A DNA stretch of 11,774 nucleotides from Bacteroidota bacterium (GCA_030691295.1 JAUYEQ010000018.1:1-11774); one strand, 5' to 3'. Shown: positions 5,964-11,774, counted from the stretch's first letter. A program made the numbers and translations. The notes: generated by a model not told the origin, from the sequence alone.

Positions 5964-8321
5964 TTACAATTTTTCCTGAAATTGAACTTGATAGTTAGAA
6001 TCGAACCTGAAAATTCCGGAAATTTTATTGGTTCCATCGGTACCCATGAATGGCCGTGTCTGCCCCTTTAAAACGAGTTGACTCACGTGGCCTTCTGTCA
6101 GTTTTTTACCCTGAATTTCAAACGGGATACGGAGTTTACAGCCGCCCCTGAAATTCGAACATCCCCAGGCTGTATTTCCTTTCACGATCTCTCCAATTTT
6201 GCACGAAGGACAAATCAGCTTTTCGGGTTCAGCCTCTGCAAATGCGATTTTGAAATCTTCTGTCAGCTCCAGAAAGCCATCAACCGAATCGTCATCCTGC
6301 TTGAAACCTTTAATCAGCGTGGTTTTTCCTTTTTCTGCCAACCTTCTAATTTGCGCATCAGTGAGTTTCTTACCCATAAATTCGAACGAAATTATAAACC
6401 TGCATCCGTCTTTCCAGGCCGAACAACCCCAGGCATTTTTACCTTTTTTGAGCGTTCCTTTTTTGCAGGCCGGACAAGTTGTTTCCTGTGGTTCGGCAGG
6501 CTCAGCTTTTTCCTTTTTCGCCGGAACGACTGGTTCTTCAGGAGCAAGAGCAAATACTTTTCGCGGCGAGTGTTTCACCTGATCGACCACCTCTGCAACC
6601 ATTTGTTTCATTTCGTCCATAAAACTGGCCACGTCGTATTGTCCGGACTCAATCAGCCTCAACTTTTTCTCCCACTGACCAGTTAGTTCAGCCGATTTCA
6701 GCAATTCGTTCTCAATGCTGTCAATCAGGTCGATTCCGGTTTGGGTGGCAACCAACCGCTTGCCGTCTTTCCTCACATATTTTCTCCTGAAAAGCGTTTC
6801 GATAATATTGGCGCGGGTGGAAGGACGACCTATGCCGTTTTCTTTCATCAGTTCGCGCAATTCTTCGTCGTCAACACTTTTACCGGCGGTTTCCATAGCT
6901 CGGAGTAAAGTTGCTTCTGTCAGATATTTAGGCGGTTGTGTCGCTTTTTCGAGCAGACCGGGTTCGTGCGGCCCGTGCTCGCCCGAAACAAAAATCGGCA
7001 GTATGTTTTCATCGCTCTGCACCGGATTCTTCTCGTTCATATAAACTGTTCGCCATCCGGGATAAAGAATCTGTTTTCCTGTTGCCTTAAAATCATGCGG
7101 TCCAACTTTGGCTTCAACAGTGGTATTGGAAACCTTACAATCAGGATAAAATACTGAAATAAACCGTTTTGTAACCATGTCGAACACCTGCGTCTCCTCT
7201 TTGTTCAGGTCGAGGCGCGTTTGCCCTGTTGGAATAATGGCATGGTGATCGGTAATCTTTTTATCGTCGAAAACCTTGTTCGTTTTGCGGATCGGTTTTC
7301 CGTCAAGCAGCGGGGCAGTCAATGTTTCGTAGCCTTTTAACTGCTTCAGAATGCCCGGAACCTTGGGGTAAATGTCTTCGGAAAGGTAAGTGGTATCGAC
7401 ACGCGGATAAGTAGTCAGCTTTTTTTCGTAGAGTGATTGAATTGTTCGCAGTGTCTCTTCGGCGCTCATTCCGTATTTCCGGTTGCAATCCACCTGAAGC
7501 GAAGTAAGATCGAAGAGGCGCAACGGTTGTTCAATGCTGTTTTTTGTTTCAATTTTGCCGATTTCCAGATCGAAATGGCTAATTTCTTCCAGCACCTGCG
7601 CGGCATCATCCCGGTTCTGAAACCGTCCGGAGGCAGCAGAAAAAGTTGTTTCGCGGTAAATTGTTTTGATTTCGAAATACGGTTCCGGCTTAAAAGCATC
7701 GATTTCCTTCTGGCGGTTCACAATCAGGGCAAGTGTAGGTGTTTGCACCCTTCCGATAGAAAGTACCTGCTTGTTCTGGCCGTATTTCAGGGTATATAAG
7801 CGCGTGGCATTCATCCCAAGCAGCCAGTCGCCAATAGCGCGGGCGCTTCCGGCAGCATATAGATTATCGAACTTTTCTCCTGGCTGTAAATGATTAAAAC
7901 CTTCCCTAATTGCTTCTTCTGTCAGCGACGAAATCCACAAACGTTTAACAGGAGCGGTACATTTTGCTTTCGACATCACCCATCGCTGAATCAGTTCCCC
8001 CTCCTGGCCCGCATCACCACAGTTTATCACCTCTTCAGCGGTTGACATTAACTTTTCGATAATCGAAAATTGCTTTTTTACGCCGTCGTTTTCAATAACT
8101 TTAATTCCAAATTTCGCCGGAATCATTGGTAAATGGTGCAAACTCCATGATTTCCAGAGATTGGTATAGTCGTTGGGTTCTTTCAGGGTACACAAATGTC
8201 CGAATGTCCAAGTAACCTGGTATCCGTTTCCTTCGAAATAGCCGTCCCGTCGGCCATTGGCGCCAATTATCTGTGCCAGTTCTTTGGCCACACTGGGTTT
8301 TTCAGCAATGCAAACTTTCAT
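5964..8321 (-). CDS. topB: DNA topoisomerase III (type IA) with two C-terminal four-cysteine repeats
   Basis: This 785-residue enzyme should relax or decatenate DNA by cutting and passing single strands in the cytoplasm. The Toprim domain starts with AEKPSVA (E7) and includes GDAGQEGEL at 102-110. The cleavage-domain motif TTYPRVDTTYL holds the presumed active-site Y305 with R307. Other family signatures are SIGRVQTPTLAL (188-199), TDHHAIIPT (357-365) and GIGRPSTRA (496-504). After a Pro/Glu/Lys-rich linker (about 592-613), two homologous repeats follow about 88 residues apart: CPAC...WGC...GC (C616, C619, C633, C640) and CPSC...WGC...GC (C704, C707, C721, C728). These match the Toprim_Crpt/zinc-ribbon type of topoisomerase tail. 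The usual DxDxE Toprim triad is D103, G105, E107 here, so the second Asp is missing. The ATG at 8321 directly follows a repetitive leader. No conjugation or integrative-element genes flank it, so a chromosomal copy is likely. Confidence 0.95.
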   Translation of the reverse strand: MKVCIAEKPSVAKELAQIIGANGRRDGYFEGNGYQVTWTFGHLCTLKEPNDYTNLWKSWSLHHLPMIPAKFGIKVIENDGVKKQFSIIEKLMSTAEEVINCGDAGQEGELIQRWVMSKAKCTAPVKRLWISSLTEEAIREGFNHLQPGEKFDNLYAAGSARAIGDWLLGMNATRLYTLKYGQNKQVLSIGRVQTPTLALIVNRQKEIDAFKPEPYFEIKTIYRETTFSAASGRFQNRDDAAQVLEEISHFDLEIGKIETKNSIEQPLRLFDLTSLQVDCNRKYGMSAEETLRTIQSLYEKKLTTYPRVDTTYLSEDIYPKVPGILKQLKGYETLTAPLLDGKPIRKTNKVFDDKKITDHHAIIPTGQTRLDLNKEETQVFDMVTKRFISVFYPDCKVSNTTVEAKVGPHDFKATGKQILYPGWRTVYMNEKNPVQSDENILPIFVSGEHGPHEPGLLEKATQPPKYLTEATLLRAMETAGKSVDDEELRELMKENGIGRPSTRANIIETLFRRKYVRKDGKRLVATQTGIDLIDSIENELLKSAELTGQWEKKLRLIESGQYDVASFMDEMKQMVAEVVDQVKHSPRKVFALAPEEPVVPAKKEKAEPAEPQETTCPACKKGTLKKGKNAWGCSAWKDGCRFIISFEFMGKKLTDAQIRRLAEKGKTTLIKGFKQDDDSVDGFLELTEDFKIAFAEAEPEKLICPSCKIGEIVKGNTAWGCSNFRGGCKLRIPFEIQGKKLTEGHVSQLVLKGQTRPFMGTDGTNKISGIFRFDSNYQVQFQEKL

Positions 8322-8327
8322 TAAATC

Positions 8328-8354
8328 AGTTCAAAGTTCCAAGTTCAAAGTTCC
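8328..8354 (-). repeat. Tandem 14-bp repeat in the topB leader, shared with the cvfB leader
   Basis: The plus strand reads CAGTTCAAAGTTCC then AAGTTCAAAGTTCC, two tandem copies differing in one base. On the transcribed strand this gives GGAACTTTGAACT twice, ending 6 nt before the topB ATG. The same 14-mer recurs once at 9327-9340 before cvfB, in the same orientation and almost the same distance from that start. I see no known riboswitch or hairpin in it. Confidence 0.7.
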
Positions 8355-8362
8355 AGGTTTGT

Positions 8363-8417
8363 CTTGAATTTGGATATTGGTTATTGAATATTGGGTGTTG
8401 AATATTTTGATTGTTGC
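8363..8417. repeat. Degenerate A/T-rich TTGAATATTG-type repeat tract
   Basis: This stretch is built from imperfect copies of a roughly 10-bp unit (TTGAATTTGG, ATATTGG, TTATTGAATATTGG, GTGTTGAATATTTTGA). It lies in the topB-cvfB gap next to the 14-bp repeats and looks like decayed minisatellite sequence. No function is apparent. Confidence 0.5.
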
Positions 8418-8420
8418 TTT

Positions 8421-8453
8421 ACTCAGCAGATGACTTAAAGTCACCTGCTGAGT
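8421..8453 (-). terminator. Strong stem-loop downstream of cvfB, probable transcript end or processing hairpin
   Basis: ACTCAGCAG (8421-8429) pairs perfectly with CTGCTGAGT (8445-8453). After one A/C mismatch the stem continues with TGACT against AGTCA, leaving a tiny TAA loop. It begins 15 nt after the cvfB stop codon, the expected place for a terminator. There is no U-tract on the minus-strand side, so it may instead protect the mRNA 3' end or act with other factors. Confidence 0.6.
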
Positions 8454-8468
8454 AGTTATCTGATCGAT

Positions 8469-9308
8469 TTATTCTGAAACCAGCAGCCTGATTCCATTTT
8501 CTTCCAACGCAATCATTCTCCTTTTGTACAATGTTCCAATTGCAGCTTTAAAATTCTTCTTGCTGAATTTGAACAACTTATAGATTTCTTCAGGAGAACT
8601 TTTATCGGTCAATGGTAAAAAACCTGCGTGTTTCTTTAGTTCGGCAATGATCCGGTCGGCGAATCCGCTGATTTTTTCGTAACCGGATTTTACCAAACAA
8701 AGATCAATTTTCCCGTCAGTCCTGATTTTTTTAATGTATCCCTGAATTTTATCGCCCGGATTGAGTGGCTGGAAAACCTCATTTTTATAGATGATTCCGA
8801 GGTGACAGTTGTCGATAATCGCATTGTAGCCCAAATCGGTTTCATTCACGATGATCAGGTCAACTTCCTCATCAACATCATAATCGACAGGAATGTTGTC
8901 AAGGTAATTTTCGATTTTTGAAGATGCGGCAATACGTTTGGTATTGGTATCAACATACACATAAACCAGGTATCTCCGGCCAACTTCCATTGGCTGGCGC
9001 TGCTCACGGAAAGGAACAAACAAATCTTTCGGCAACCCCCAATTCAGGAAAGCGCCAACCGGAGTTACCGCGACCACTTCGAGCAAAGCGAACTCTTCGA
9101 CCATTGCCAGTGGTTTTTCTGTCGTTGCTACCAAACGGTCTTCCGAATCGAGGTAAATAAACGCATCGATCGTATCTTCCGGTTGTGTTCCTTCCGGAAC
9201 ATAGCGTTTCGGCATCAGGATTTCGCCCAAATCGCCGCCATCGAGGTAAATACCAAAATCCACTTCTTTCACCACATACAGGTGATTTATTTTTCCTATT
9301 TCAGTCAT
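8469..9308 (-). CDS. cvfB: CvfB/YitL-type RNA-binding protein with S1-like domains and a C-terminal winged helix
   Basis: This 279-residue cytoplasmic protein matches the CvfB (YitL) family: three consecutive S1/OB-type beta-barrels and a winged-helix tail. The first barrel is about 3-63 (VKEVDFGIYLDGGDLGEILM, a typical S1 strand pattern). The second is about 70-133 (VVAVTPVGAFLNWGLPKDLFV), the third about 148-208 (VNETDLGYNAIIDNCHLGII), and the helix-rich winged-helix segment about 215-279. Length agrees with the family. Characterised relatives bind RNA and affect expression of other genes post-transcriptionally; the targets here are unknown. The ATG at 9308 directly follows an AAGTTCAAAGTTCC-type leader almost identical to that of topB. 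The topB start is 148 bp beyond its stop, separated by a stem-loop, so the two are probably separate units with a shared leader type. Confidence 0.9.
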   Translation of the reverse strand: MTEIGKINHLYVVKEVDFGIYLDGGDLGEILMPKRYVPEGTQPEDTIDAFIYLDSEDRLVATTEKPLAMVEEFALLEVVAVTPVGAFLNWGLPKDLFVPFREQRQPMEVGRRYLVYVYVDTNTKRIAASSKIENYLDNIPVDYDVDEEVDLIIVNETDLGYNAIIDNCHLGIIYKNEVFQPLNPGDKIQGYIKKIRTDGKIDLCLVKSGYEKISGFADRIIAELKKHAGFLPLTDKSSPEEIYKLFKFSKKNFKAAIGTLYKRRMIALEENGIRLLVSE

Positions 9309-9312
9309 AAAG

Positions 9313-9345
9313 CAGTTTCAAGTTTCAAGTTCAAAGTTCCAAGTT
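9313..9345 (-). repeat. AAGTTCAAAGTTCC-type repeat in the cvfB leader
   Basis: The plus strand reads GTTTCAAGTTTCAAGTTCAAAGTTCC followed by AAGTT. The 14-mer at 9327-9340 is identical to the one before topB. The tract ends 4 nt before the cvfB start codon, so it occupies the ribosome-binding region of the message. Confidence 0.65.
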
Positions 9346-9350
9346 GTGAC

Positions 9351-9368
9351 TCATCCATTTGTGGATGA
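9351..9368. repeat. Small perfect hairpin upstream of cvfB
   Basis: TCATCCA (9351-9357) and TGGATGA (9362-9368) form a perfect 7-bp stem with a TTTG loop, 43 bp upstream of the cvfB start. It could lie in the cvfB leader or be an operator. No U-tract follows on either strand, so it is not a standard terminator. Confidence 0.4.
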
Positions 9369-9422
9369 ATTCTTTAAGTTTAGACATTCCGAAATCTGAT
9401 GAGTAATCATTCAACGATTCTC

Positions 9423-9451
9423 AAAGTCCCCCTGCGGGGGATTTAGGGGGC
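9423..9451. repeat. Palindromic G/C-run repeat of a type common in Bacteroidota, overlapping the 3' end of the lutA-like gene
   Basis: The element contains TCCCCC (9427-9432), a TGC loop and GGGGGA (9436-9441), then TTTA and a second GGGGG run (9446-9450). Its core hairpin is very strong. On the minus strand it reads CCCCCTAAATCCCCC, GCA, GGGGGACTTT. I recognise this pattern as a dispersed repeat in many Bacteroidota genomes. It supplies the stop codon (9443-9445) and the last codons of the lutA-like gene and may serve as its terminator. Copy number cannot be judged from one window. Confidence 0.65.
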
Positions 9452-10174
9452 CGTCCATCCCGATGCCAATATATCGGCAATATGGATGGGTTTAATGGGT
9501 AAATTGTTTTTCAGGATGTATCCTTCCAGGTTCATAATGCACGATGATTCGGTAGAAATGATGTATTCGGCACCGGTTTTCAGTGCATGTTCCACTTTCT
9601 GTTCTGTCATGGCGGTAGAGATTGCGGTGAATTTCGCCGCGAAAGTTCCTCCGAATCCGCAGCAGGTTTCGGTGTCTTCCATTTCAACCAGTTCGAGGCC
9701 TTTTACTTTCGAGAGCAACAGGCGTGGTTCCTCACGAATTCCATATTCGCGCAAAGCGGTGCAGGCATCGTGGTAGCATACTTTGTGAGGAAACTCAGCT
9801 CCAAAATCAGTAAAATGCAAATGATTGACCAAATAATCAGTCAGTTCAAAAAGATTCCGGTTGAGTCGCTGGTAATCGTCAAATCCTGCCTGACCGTTTT
9901 TAAACAAATCAGGATAATAATTTTTGATAAAACCGGTACAAGAGGCTGACGGACTGATGATATGCCTTTCGTTCGGAAAATCGCAAATGAATTTTTTCGC
10001 CAGCGTTTTGGTTTCATCCCAGTAGCCGCTGTTAAAGGCAGGCTGACCGCAACAGGTTTGCTCCGGATTGTAATTCACTTCCAGACCGGCCTTCCGCAGT
10101 AATTTTACCGTATTAAAAGCAGTATCAGGATATATCTGATCAATAAAACAAGGTATAAAAAGATCGACAGTCAT
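9443..10174 (-). CDS. LutA/LldE/YkgE-type cysteine-rich CCG-domain (Fe-S) oxidoreductase subunit
   Basis: This 243-residue protein has two CCG (cysteine-rich) domains. The first has FIPCF (C9), TCCGQPAFNSG (C41, C42) and SASCTGF (C79). The second has CYHDAC (C133, C138), ETCCGFGGTFA (C171, C172) and STESSCIMNLEG (C212). In characterised relatives such cysteines bind Fe-S clusters. LutA works with LutB and LutC in L-lactate oxidation, and similar domains occur in glycolate oxidase and heterodisulfide reductase subunits. Length is typical for LutA (about 240 residues). There is no signal peptide; it should act in the cytoplasm or at the inner membrane through partners. No lutB- or lutC-like gene is adjacent: cvfB lies downstream and a tRNA gene upstream. 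The substrate is therefore unproven and I give no symbol. The last residues (TAP) and the stop codon lie in a palindromic repeat. Confidence 0.88.
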   Translation of the reverse strand: MTVDLFIPCFIDQIYPDTAFNTVKLLRKAGLEVNYNPEQTCCGQPAFNSGYWDETKTLAKKFICDFPNERHIISPSASCTGFIKNYYPDLFKNGQAGFDDYQRLNRNLFELTDYLVNHLHFTDFGAEFPHKVCYHDACTALREYGIREEPRLLLSKVKGLELVEMEDTETCCGFGGTFAAKFTAISTAMTEQKVEHALKTGAEYIISTESSCIMNLEGYILKNNLPIKPIHIADILASGWTAP

Positions 10175-10222
10175 AGCTGATCATTATTTGGGTTTGAAGT
10201 TACCAAAGACTTTCCTTAAAAC

Positions 10223-10247
10223 AAAAAAGCCGCCCGAAAGAGCAGCT
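10223..10247 (-). terminator. Intrinsic terminator of the tRNA-Trp transcript
   Basis: Read on the minus strand just 4 nt after the tRNA 3' end, AGCTGCTC pairs with GGGCGGCT (8 bp including two G-U wobbles) around a TTTC loop. A run of T then follows (TTTTTTG, then TTTT). This is a standard rho-independent terminator. It separates the tRNA from the lutA-like gene 49 bp downstream. Confidence 0.8.
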
Positions 10248-10251
10248 TTTG

Positions 10252-10324
10252 CACGGGAGGAGCGACTCGAACGCCCGACACCTGGTTTTGGAGACCAGTG
10301 CTCTACCAACTGAGCTACACCCGT
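10252..10324 (-). tRNA. tRNA-Trp (anticodon CCA)
   Basis: The 73-nt cloverleaf is complete. It has acceptor 5' strand ACGGGTG, D stem GCTC/GAGC with loop AGTTGGTA, anticodon stem CTGGT/ACCAG with loop CTCCAAA (anticodon CCA at 10291-10289), a 5-nt variable region, and T stem GGGCG/CGCTC (one G-U pair) with loop TTCGAGT. The 3' strand is CTCCCGT, with discriminator G73 as expected for bacterial tRNA-Trp. The acceptor stem has a U6-U67 mismatch. The CCA tail is not encoded (the gene is followed by CAAAA), so it must be added after transcription. The gene stands alone between its own promoter box and terminator. Confidence 0.96.
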
Positions 10325-10613
10325 ATCCTTTTTTGCGATGGCAAATATAGTAATTTGTTTTATACAACCTAAAGAAAATCATTCATGACACACAAAATGC
10401 CGCATTCTTCGGTACTTTTACGGGTCGAAAAATTGGTGACATTTTCATAATCAAACGGATATAGCGGATCAATTTTTATCAGGATTACGAAAAAAGTAAT
10501 TCATCAACGGTACATCATTTCTCTAAAAATGACAGAAATGTTACATTCTTGTTACGTATTTATTACAATCAGCATGAAAAAATAGATTAGTTTCGCACAA
10601 CTTTATTTAAACA
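10325..10613. other. 289-bp intergenic region between tRNA-Trp and the VTC-domain gene
   Basis: Apart from the tRNA promoter box at its left end, I see no supportable gene. It must contain the promoter of the VTC-DUF4956 unit. The nearest match is TAGTTTCG at 10588-10595, one base off TAnnTTTG, which would give a leader of about 12-16 nt; no TTTG box lies at the proper distance upstream. The middle is A/T-rich with short, weak partial repeats (TGTTAC/TTGTTAC near 10548-10556). A 43-codon open frame on the minus strand lacks a usable start. Confidence 0.4.
10342..10349 (-). promoter_or_regulatory. Candidate -7 promoter box of the tRNA-Trp gene
   Basis: On the minus strand TATATTTG matches TAnnTTTG exactly, 17 nt before the mature tRNA 5' end, so transcription would start roughly 10-13 nt upstream of the tRNA. 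The -33 region (TTTAGGTTG) offers only partial matches to TTTG. Confidence 0.55.
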
Positions 10614-11366
10614 ATGATCTTAATTCAAAAAACATTAGAATCCTTTAAAAGAGTTACACTGGCCGATTTAGATCAGGTTAAACTCATGGATCGTACTGAC
10701 AGTAAATTTTGCCTTCACAGAAGTCAATTACCTGACATTCTGGATGCTTTGAAAAATGATTATTCAATTCTCGAAATTAAAGGCGAATCAATTTTTCCAT
10801 ACGACACCACCTATTTCGATACTGTTGATGACCGGATGTACATTAACCACCAAAATGGAAAACGTAACCGTTTTAAAATCAGGGTTCGCCAATATGTTGT
10901 TTCCAATGATAATTTTCTTGAAATAAAGTTTAAAAATAACAAGGGAAGAACTCTCAAAGAGCGAATCAAAAGACCTGACTTCAATACTGATTTTAAAAGC
11001 AATGAGTTCGGTTTTCTGGAAAATTCATCTCCCTATTCCGGCGCAGAACTACAACCGAAAATATTGAGCTTTTTTAACCGTATTACACTGGTTGATAATG
11101 CGTTTACCGTTCGGGTAACCATAGATACACGCCCCGGATTTAAAAATGAGGAAAAGGAAATTATCATCAATGATCTGGTTATTATCGAAATAAAACAAAA
11201 CAAAAACAACAAATCGGCATTGATCAACCAGGTTTTGAGAAGTAAAAAAGTGAGAAGGCAAGGCTTCAGCAAATATTGTATTGGCCGATCGCTTCTTGAA
11301 GACAACATTAAAAAAAATAAATTCAAACCATTGTTAATCAGGTTAAAAAAAGAATACCTCAATTAA
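10614..11366 (+). CDS. VTC-domain protein (polyphosphate-polymerase-like, CYTH/triphosphate-tunnel fold)
   Basis: This 250-residue soluble protein fits the VTC domain family, whose yeast member Vtc4 makes polyphosphate from ATP inside a basic tunnel. The tunnel-type charged motifs occur in order: LMDRTDSKF (R27, K31), YDTTYFDT (63-70), FKIRVRQY (R90, R92), FLEIKFKNNKGRTLKERIKR (E103, K105, with K110, R112, K116 and R118), FTVRVTIDTRPGF (R167, R173), IIEIKQNK (E192, K194) and RRQGFSKYCIGR (K220, R225). The paired R-x-R and E-x-K motifs and the late Glu are what I expect of an intact metal-dependent active site. There is no signal peptide or membrane helix. The next gene, a DUF4956 membrane protein, starts 10 bp after its stop, so the two should be co-transcribed and probably work together at the inner membrane. 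The gene looks more A/T-rich than the left half of the window. Its product has not been shown to be polyphosphate. Confidence 0.88.
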   Translation: MILIQKTLESFKRVTLADLDQVKLMDRTDSKFCLHRSQLPDILDALKNDYSILEIKGESIFPYDTTYFDTVDDRMYINHQNGKRNRFKIRVRQYVVSNDNFLEIKFKNNKGRTLKERIKRPDFNTDFKSNEFGFLENSSPYSGAELQPKILSFFNRITLVDNAFTVRVTIDTRPGFKNEEKEIIINDLVIIEIKQNKNNKSALINQVLRSKKVRRQGFSKYCIGRSLLEDNIKKNKFKPLLIRLKKEYLN

Positions 11367-11376
11367 ACTTTTAAAC

Positions 11377-11774
11377 ATGCAACTTTCACTTATTCTGTTA
11401 CAAGCCGCCCAATCCTTTGATGAATTGAAATTTTTGGGGATCAAACTGATTAATACCGAAGACTATATCGAACTTCTTGTCAGGTTTGGTCTTAATTTGC
11501 TGGTTACTGTCTTCATTGTTGTTGGCTTGTATGCCAAATCCAGCAAACGCAAAGACTTTTATTTCACCTACATAGCCATCAGCATCGTTATATTTCTGTT
11601 GTGCTTCCTTCTGGAAAGTGTAAAAATAGAACTTGGTTTTGCACTCGGATTATTCGCCATTTTTGGAATTATCAGGTATCGGACAGATGCGATTCCGATT
11701 AAAGAAATGACCTATTTGTTTGTTGTAATTGCAGTTTCAGTAATCAATGCACTCGCCAATAAAAAAATCAGTTA
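11377..11774 (+). CDS. DUF4956 family multi-pass membrane protein, truncated at the window edge
   Basis: The first 132 codons are present from the ATG at 11377; the frame is still open at the edge. Four hydrophobic segments are visible: about 33-52 (RFGLNLLVTVFIVVGLYA region), 61-79, 84-99 and 111-126. A highly charged, conserved-looking motif between the third and fourth, RYRTDAIPIKEMTYL (100-114), is the feature by which I recognise the DUF4956 family. The N-terminus (MQLSLILLQAAQSFDEL) does not look like a cleaved signal. Full-length members have a soluble C-terminal part, which would lie beyond the window. Co-occurrence with VTC-domain proteins is a pattern I recall in Bacteroidota and Firmicutes, often with a CotH-like gene nearby. 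The biochemical role is unknown; a membrane anchor, conduit or acceptor for the VTC enzyme product is a guess. Confidence 0.85.
   Translation, partial: MQLSLILLQAAQSFDELKFLGIKLINTEDYIELLVRFGLNLLVTVFIVVGLYAKSSKRKDFYFTYIAISIVIFLLCFLLESVKIELGFALGLFAIFGIIRYRTDAIPIKEMTYLFVVIAVSVINALANKKIS

Noticed and set aside
6078..6686. A 202-codon plus-strand frame opposite topB.
   Set aside because: It is antisense to the two cysteine repeats and linker of a clear topoisomerase III gene, shows no family motif, and is rich in Phe and Ser as expected from the complement of Lys/Glu-rich coding sequence.
8328..8354. CRISPR-like short repeats in the topB-cvfB gap.
   Set aside because: The units are 14 bp, directly adjoining and without unique spacers, and no cas gene is present; this is a small tandem repeat.
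10252..10324. tRNA-Trp as an integration site of a mobile element.
   Set aside because: I found no duplicated 3' tRNA fragment, integrase or mobility gene in the window.
10200..10382. A 60-codon minus-strand frame across the tRNA-Trp gene.
   Set aside because: Its centre is the tRNA cloverleaf and its ends are the tRNA promoter and terminator; it is not a protein gene.
10383..10448. A 21-residue ATG-initiated frame on the minus strand (MKMSPIFRPVKVPKNAAFCVS).
   Set aside because: Too short, no promoter or ribosome-binding evidence, and it overlaps the other open frame; chance is the simplest explanation.
10373..10506. A 43-codon open frame on the minus strand ending in ...EECGILCVMNDFL, with protein-like composition.
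   Set aside because: It has no usable ATG, GTG or TTG start near its beginning, no recognised family, and lies in the intergenic DNA just upstream of the tRNA. It could be a gene remnant, but nothing supports that beyond composition.

Overview
The window looks like chromosomal DNA of a member of the Bacteroidota. The clues are TAnnTTTG-type promoter boxes, A-rich translation starts without Shine-Dalgarno sequences, a CarboxypepD_reg-like domain on the TonB-dependent receptor, and a G/C-run palindromic repeat (CCCCCTAAATCCCCC type) that I associate with this phylum. The gene set resembles environmental Bacteroidia of the Marinilabiliales kind, but genus and order are guesses. I see no rRNA, CRISPR array, insertion sequence, integrase or phage gene.

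Left part (1-3000). A truncated GlcG/HbpS-like (DUF336) gene runs off the left edge on the minus strand. It diverges across a 119-bp gap from a complete exported GH78 alpha-L-rhamnosidase (316-2994) with an intact catalytic set. No SusC/SusD pair, regulator or second glycoside hydrolase lies beside it inside the window.

Middle part (2999-10174). Every gene here is on the minus strand. In transcription order they are: a LutA/LldE-type cysteine-rich CCG-domain protein (9443-10174); a CvfB-type S1 RNA-binding protein (8469-9308); DNA topoisomerase III (5964-8321); a small His-rich membrane protein (5482-5856); and a TonB-dependent receptor with a CxxC motif in its plug (2999-5371). The last two probably form one unit for uptake of a metal or metal complex. 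The receptor's stop codon is 4 bp from that of the convergent rhamnosidase gene. The gaps in front of topB and cvfB carry almost the same 35-nt sequence directly before the start codon. The 3' end of the lutA-like gene runs into a palindromic G/C-run repeat.

Right part (10174-11774). A lone tRNA-Trp gene (minus) has a good promoter box and its own intrinsic terminator. After a 289-bp gap with no convincing gene, a plus-strand pair begins: a VTC-domain (polyphosphate-polymerase-like) protein, then 10 bp later a membrane protein of the DUF4956 family cut off by the window edge. This pair is the best candidate for an incompletely described system here. The VTC fold predicts anionic-polymer chemistry, and the tight coupling to an uncharacterised four-helix membrane protein suggests a membrane-attached enzyme.

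Most of the window is recognisable housekeeping or accessory content. The points most worth a second look are the VTC-DUF4956 pair, the His-rich protein/CxxC receptor pair, the altered Toprim motif of topoisomerase III and the shared leader of topB and cvfB.
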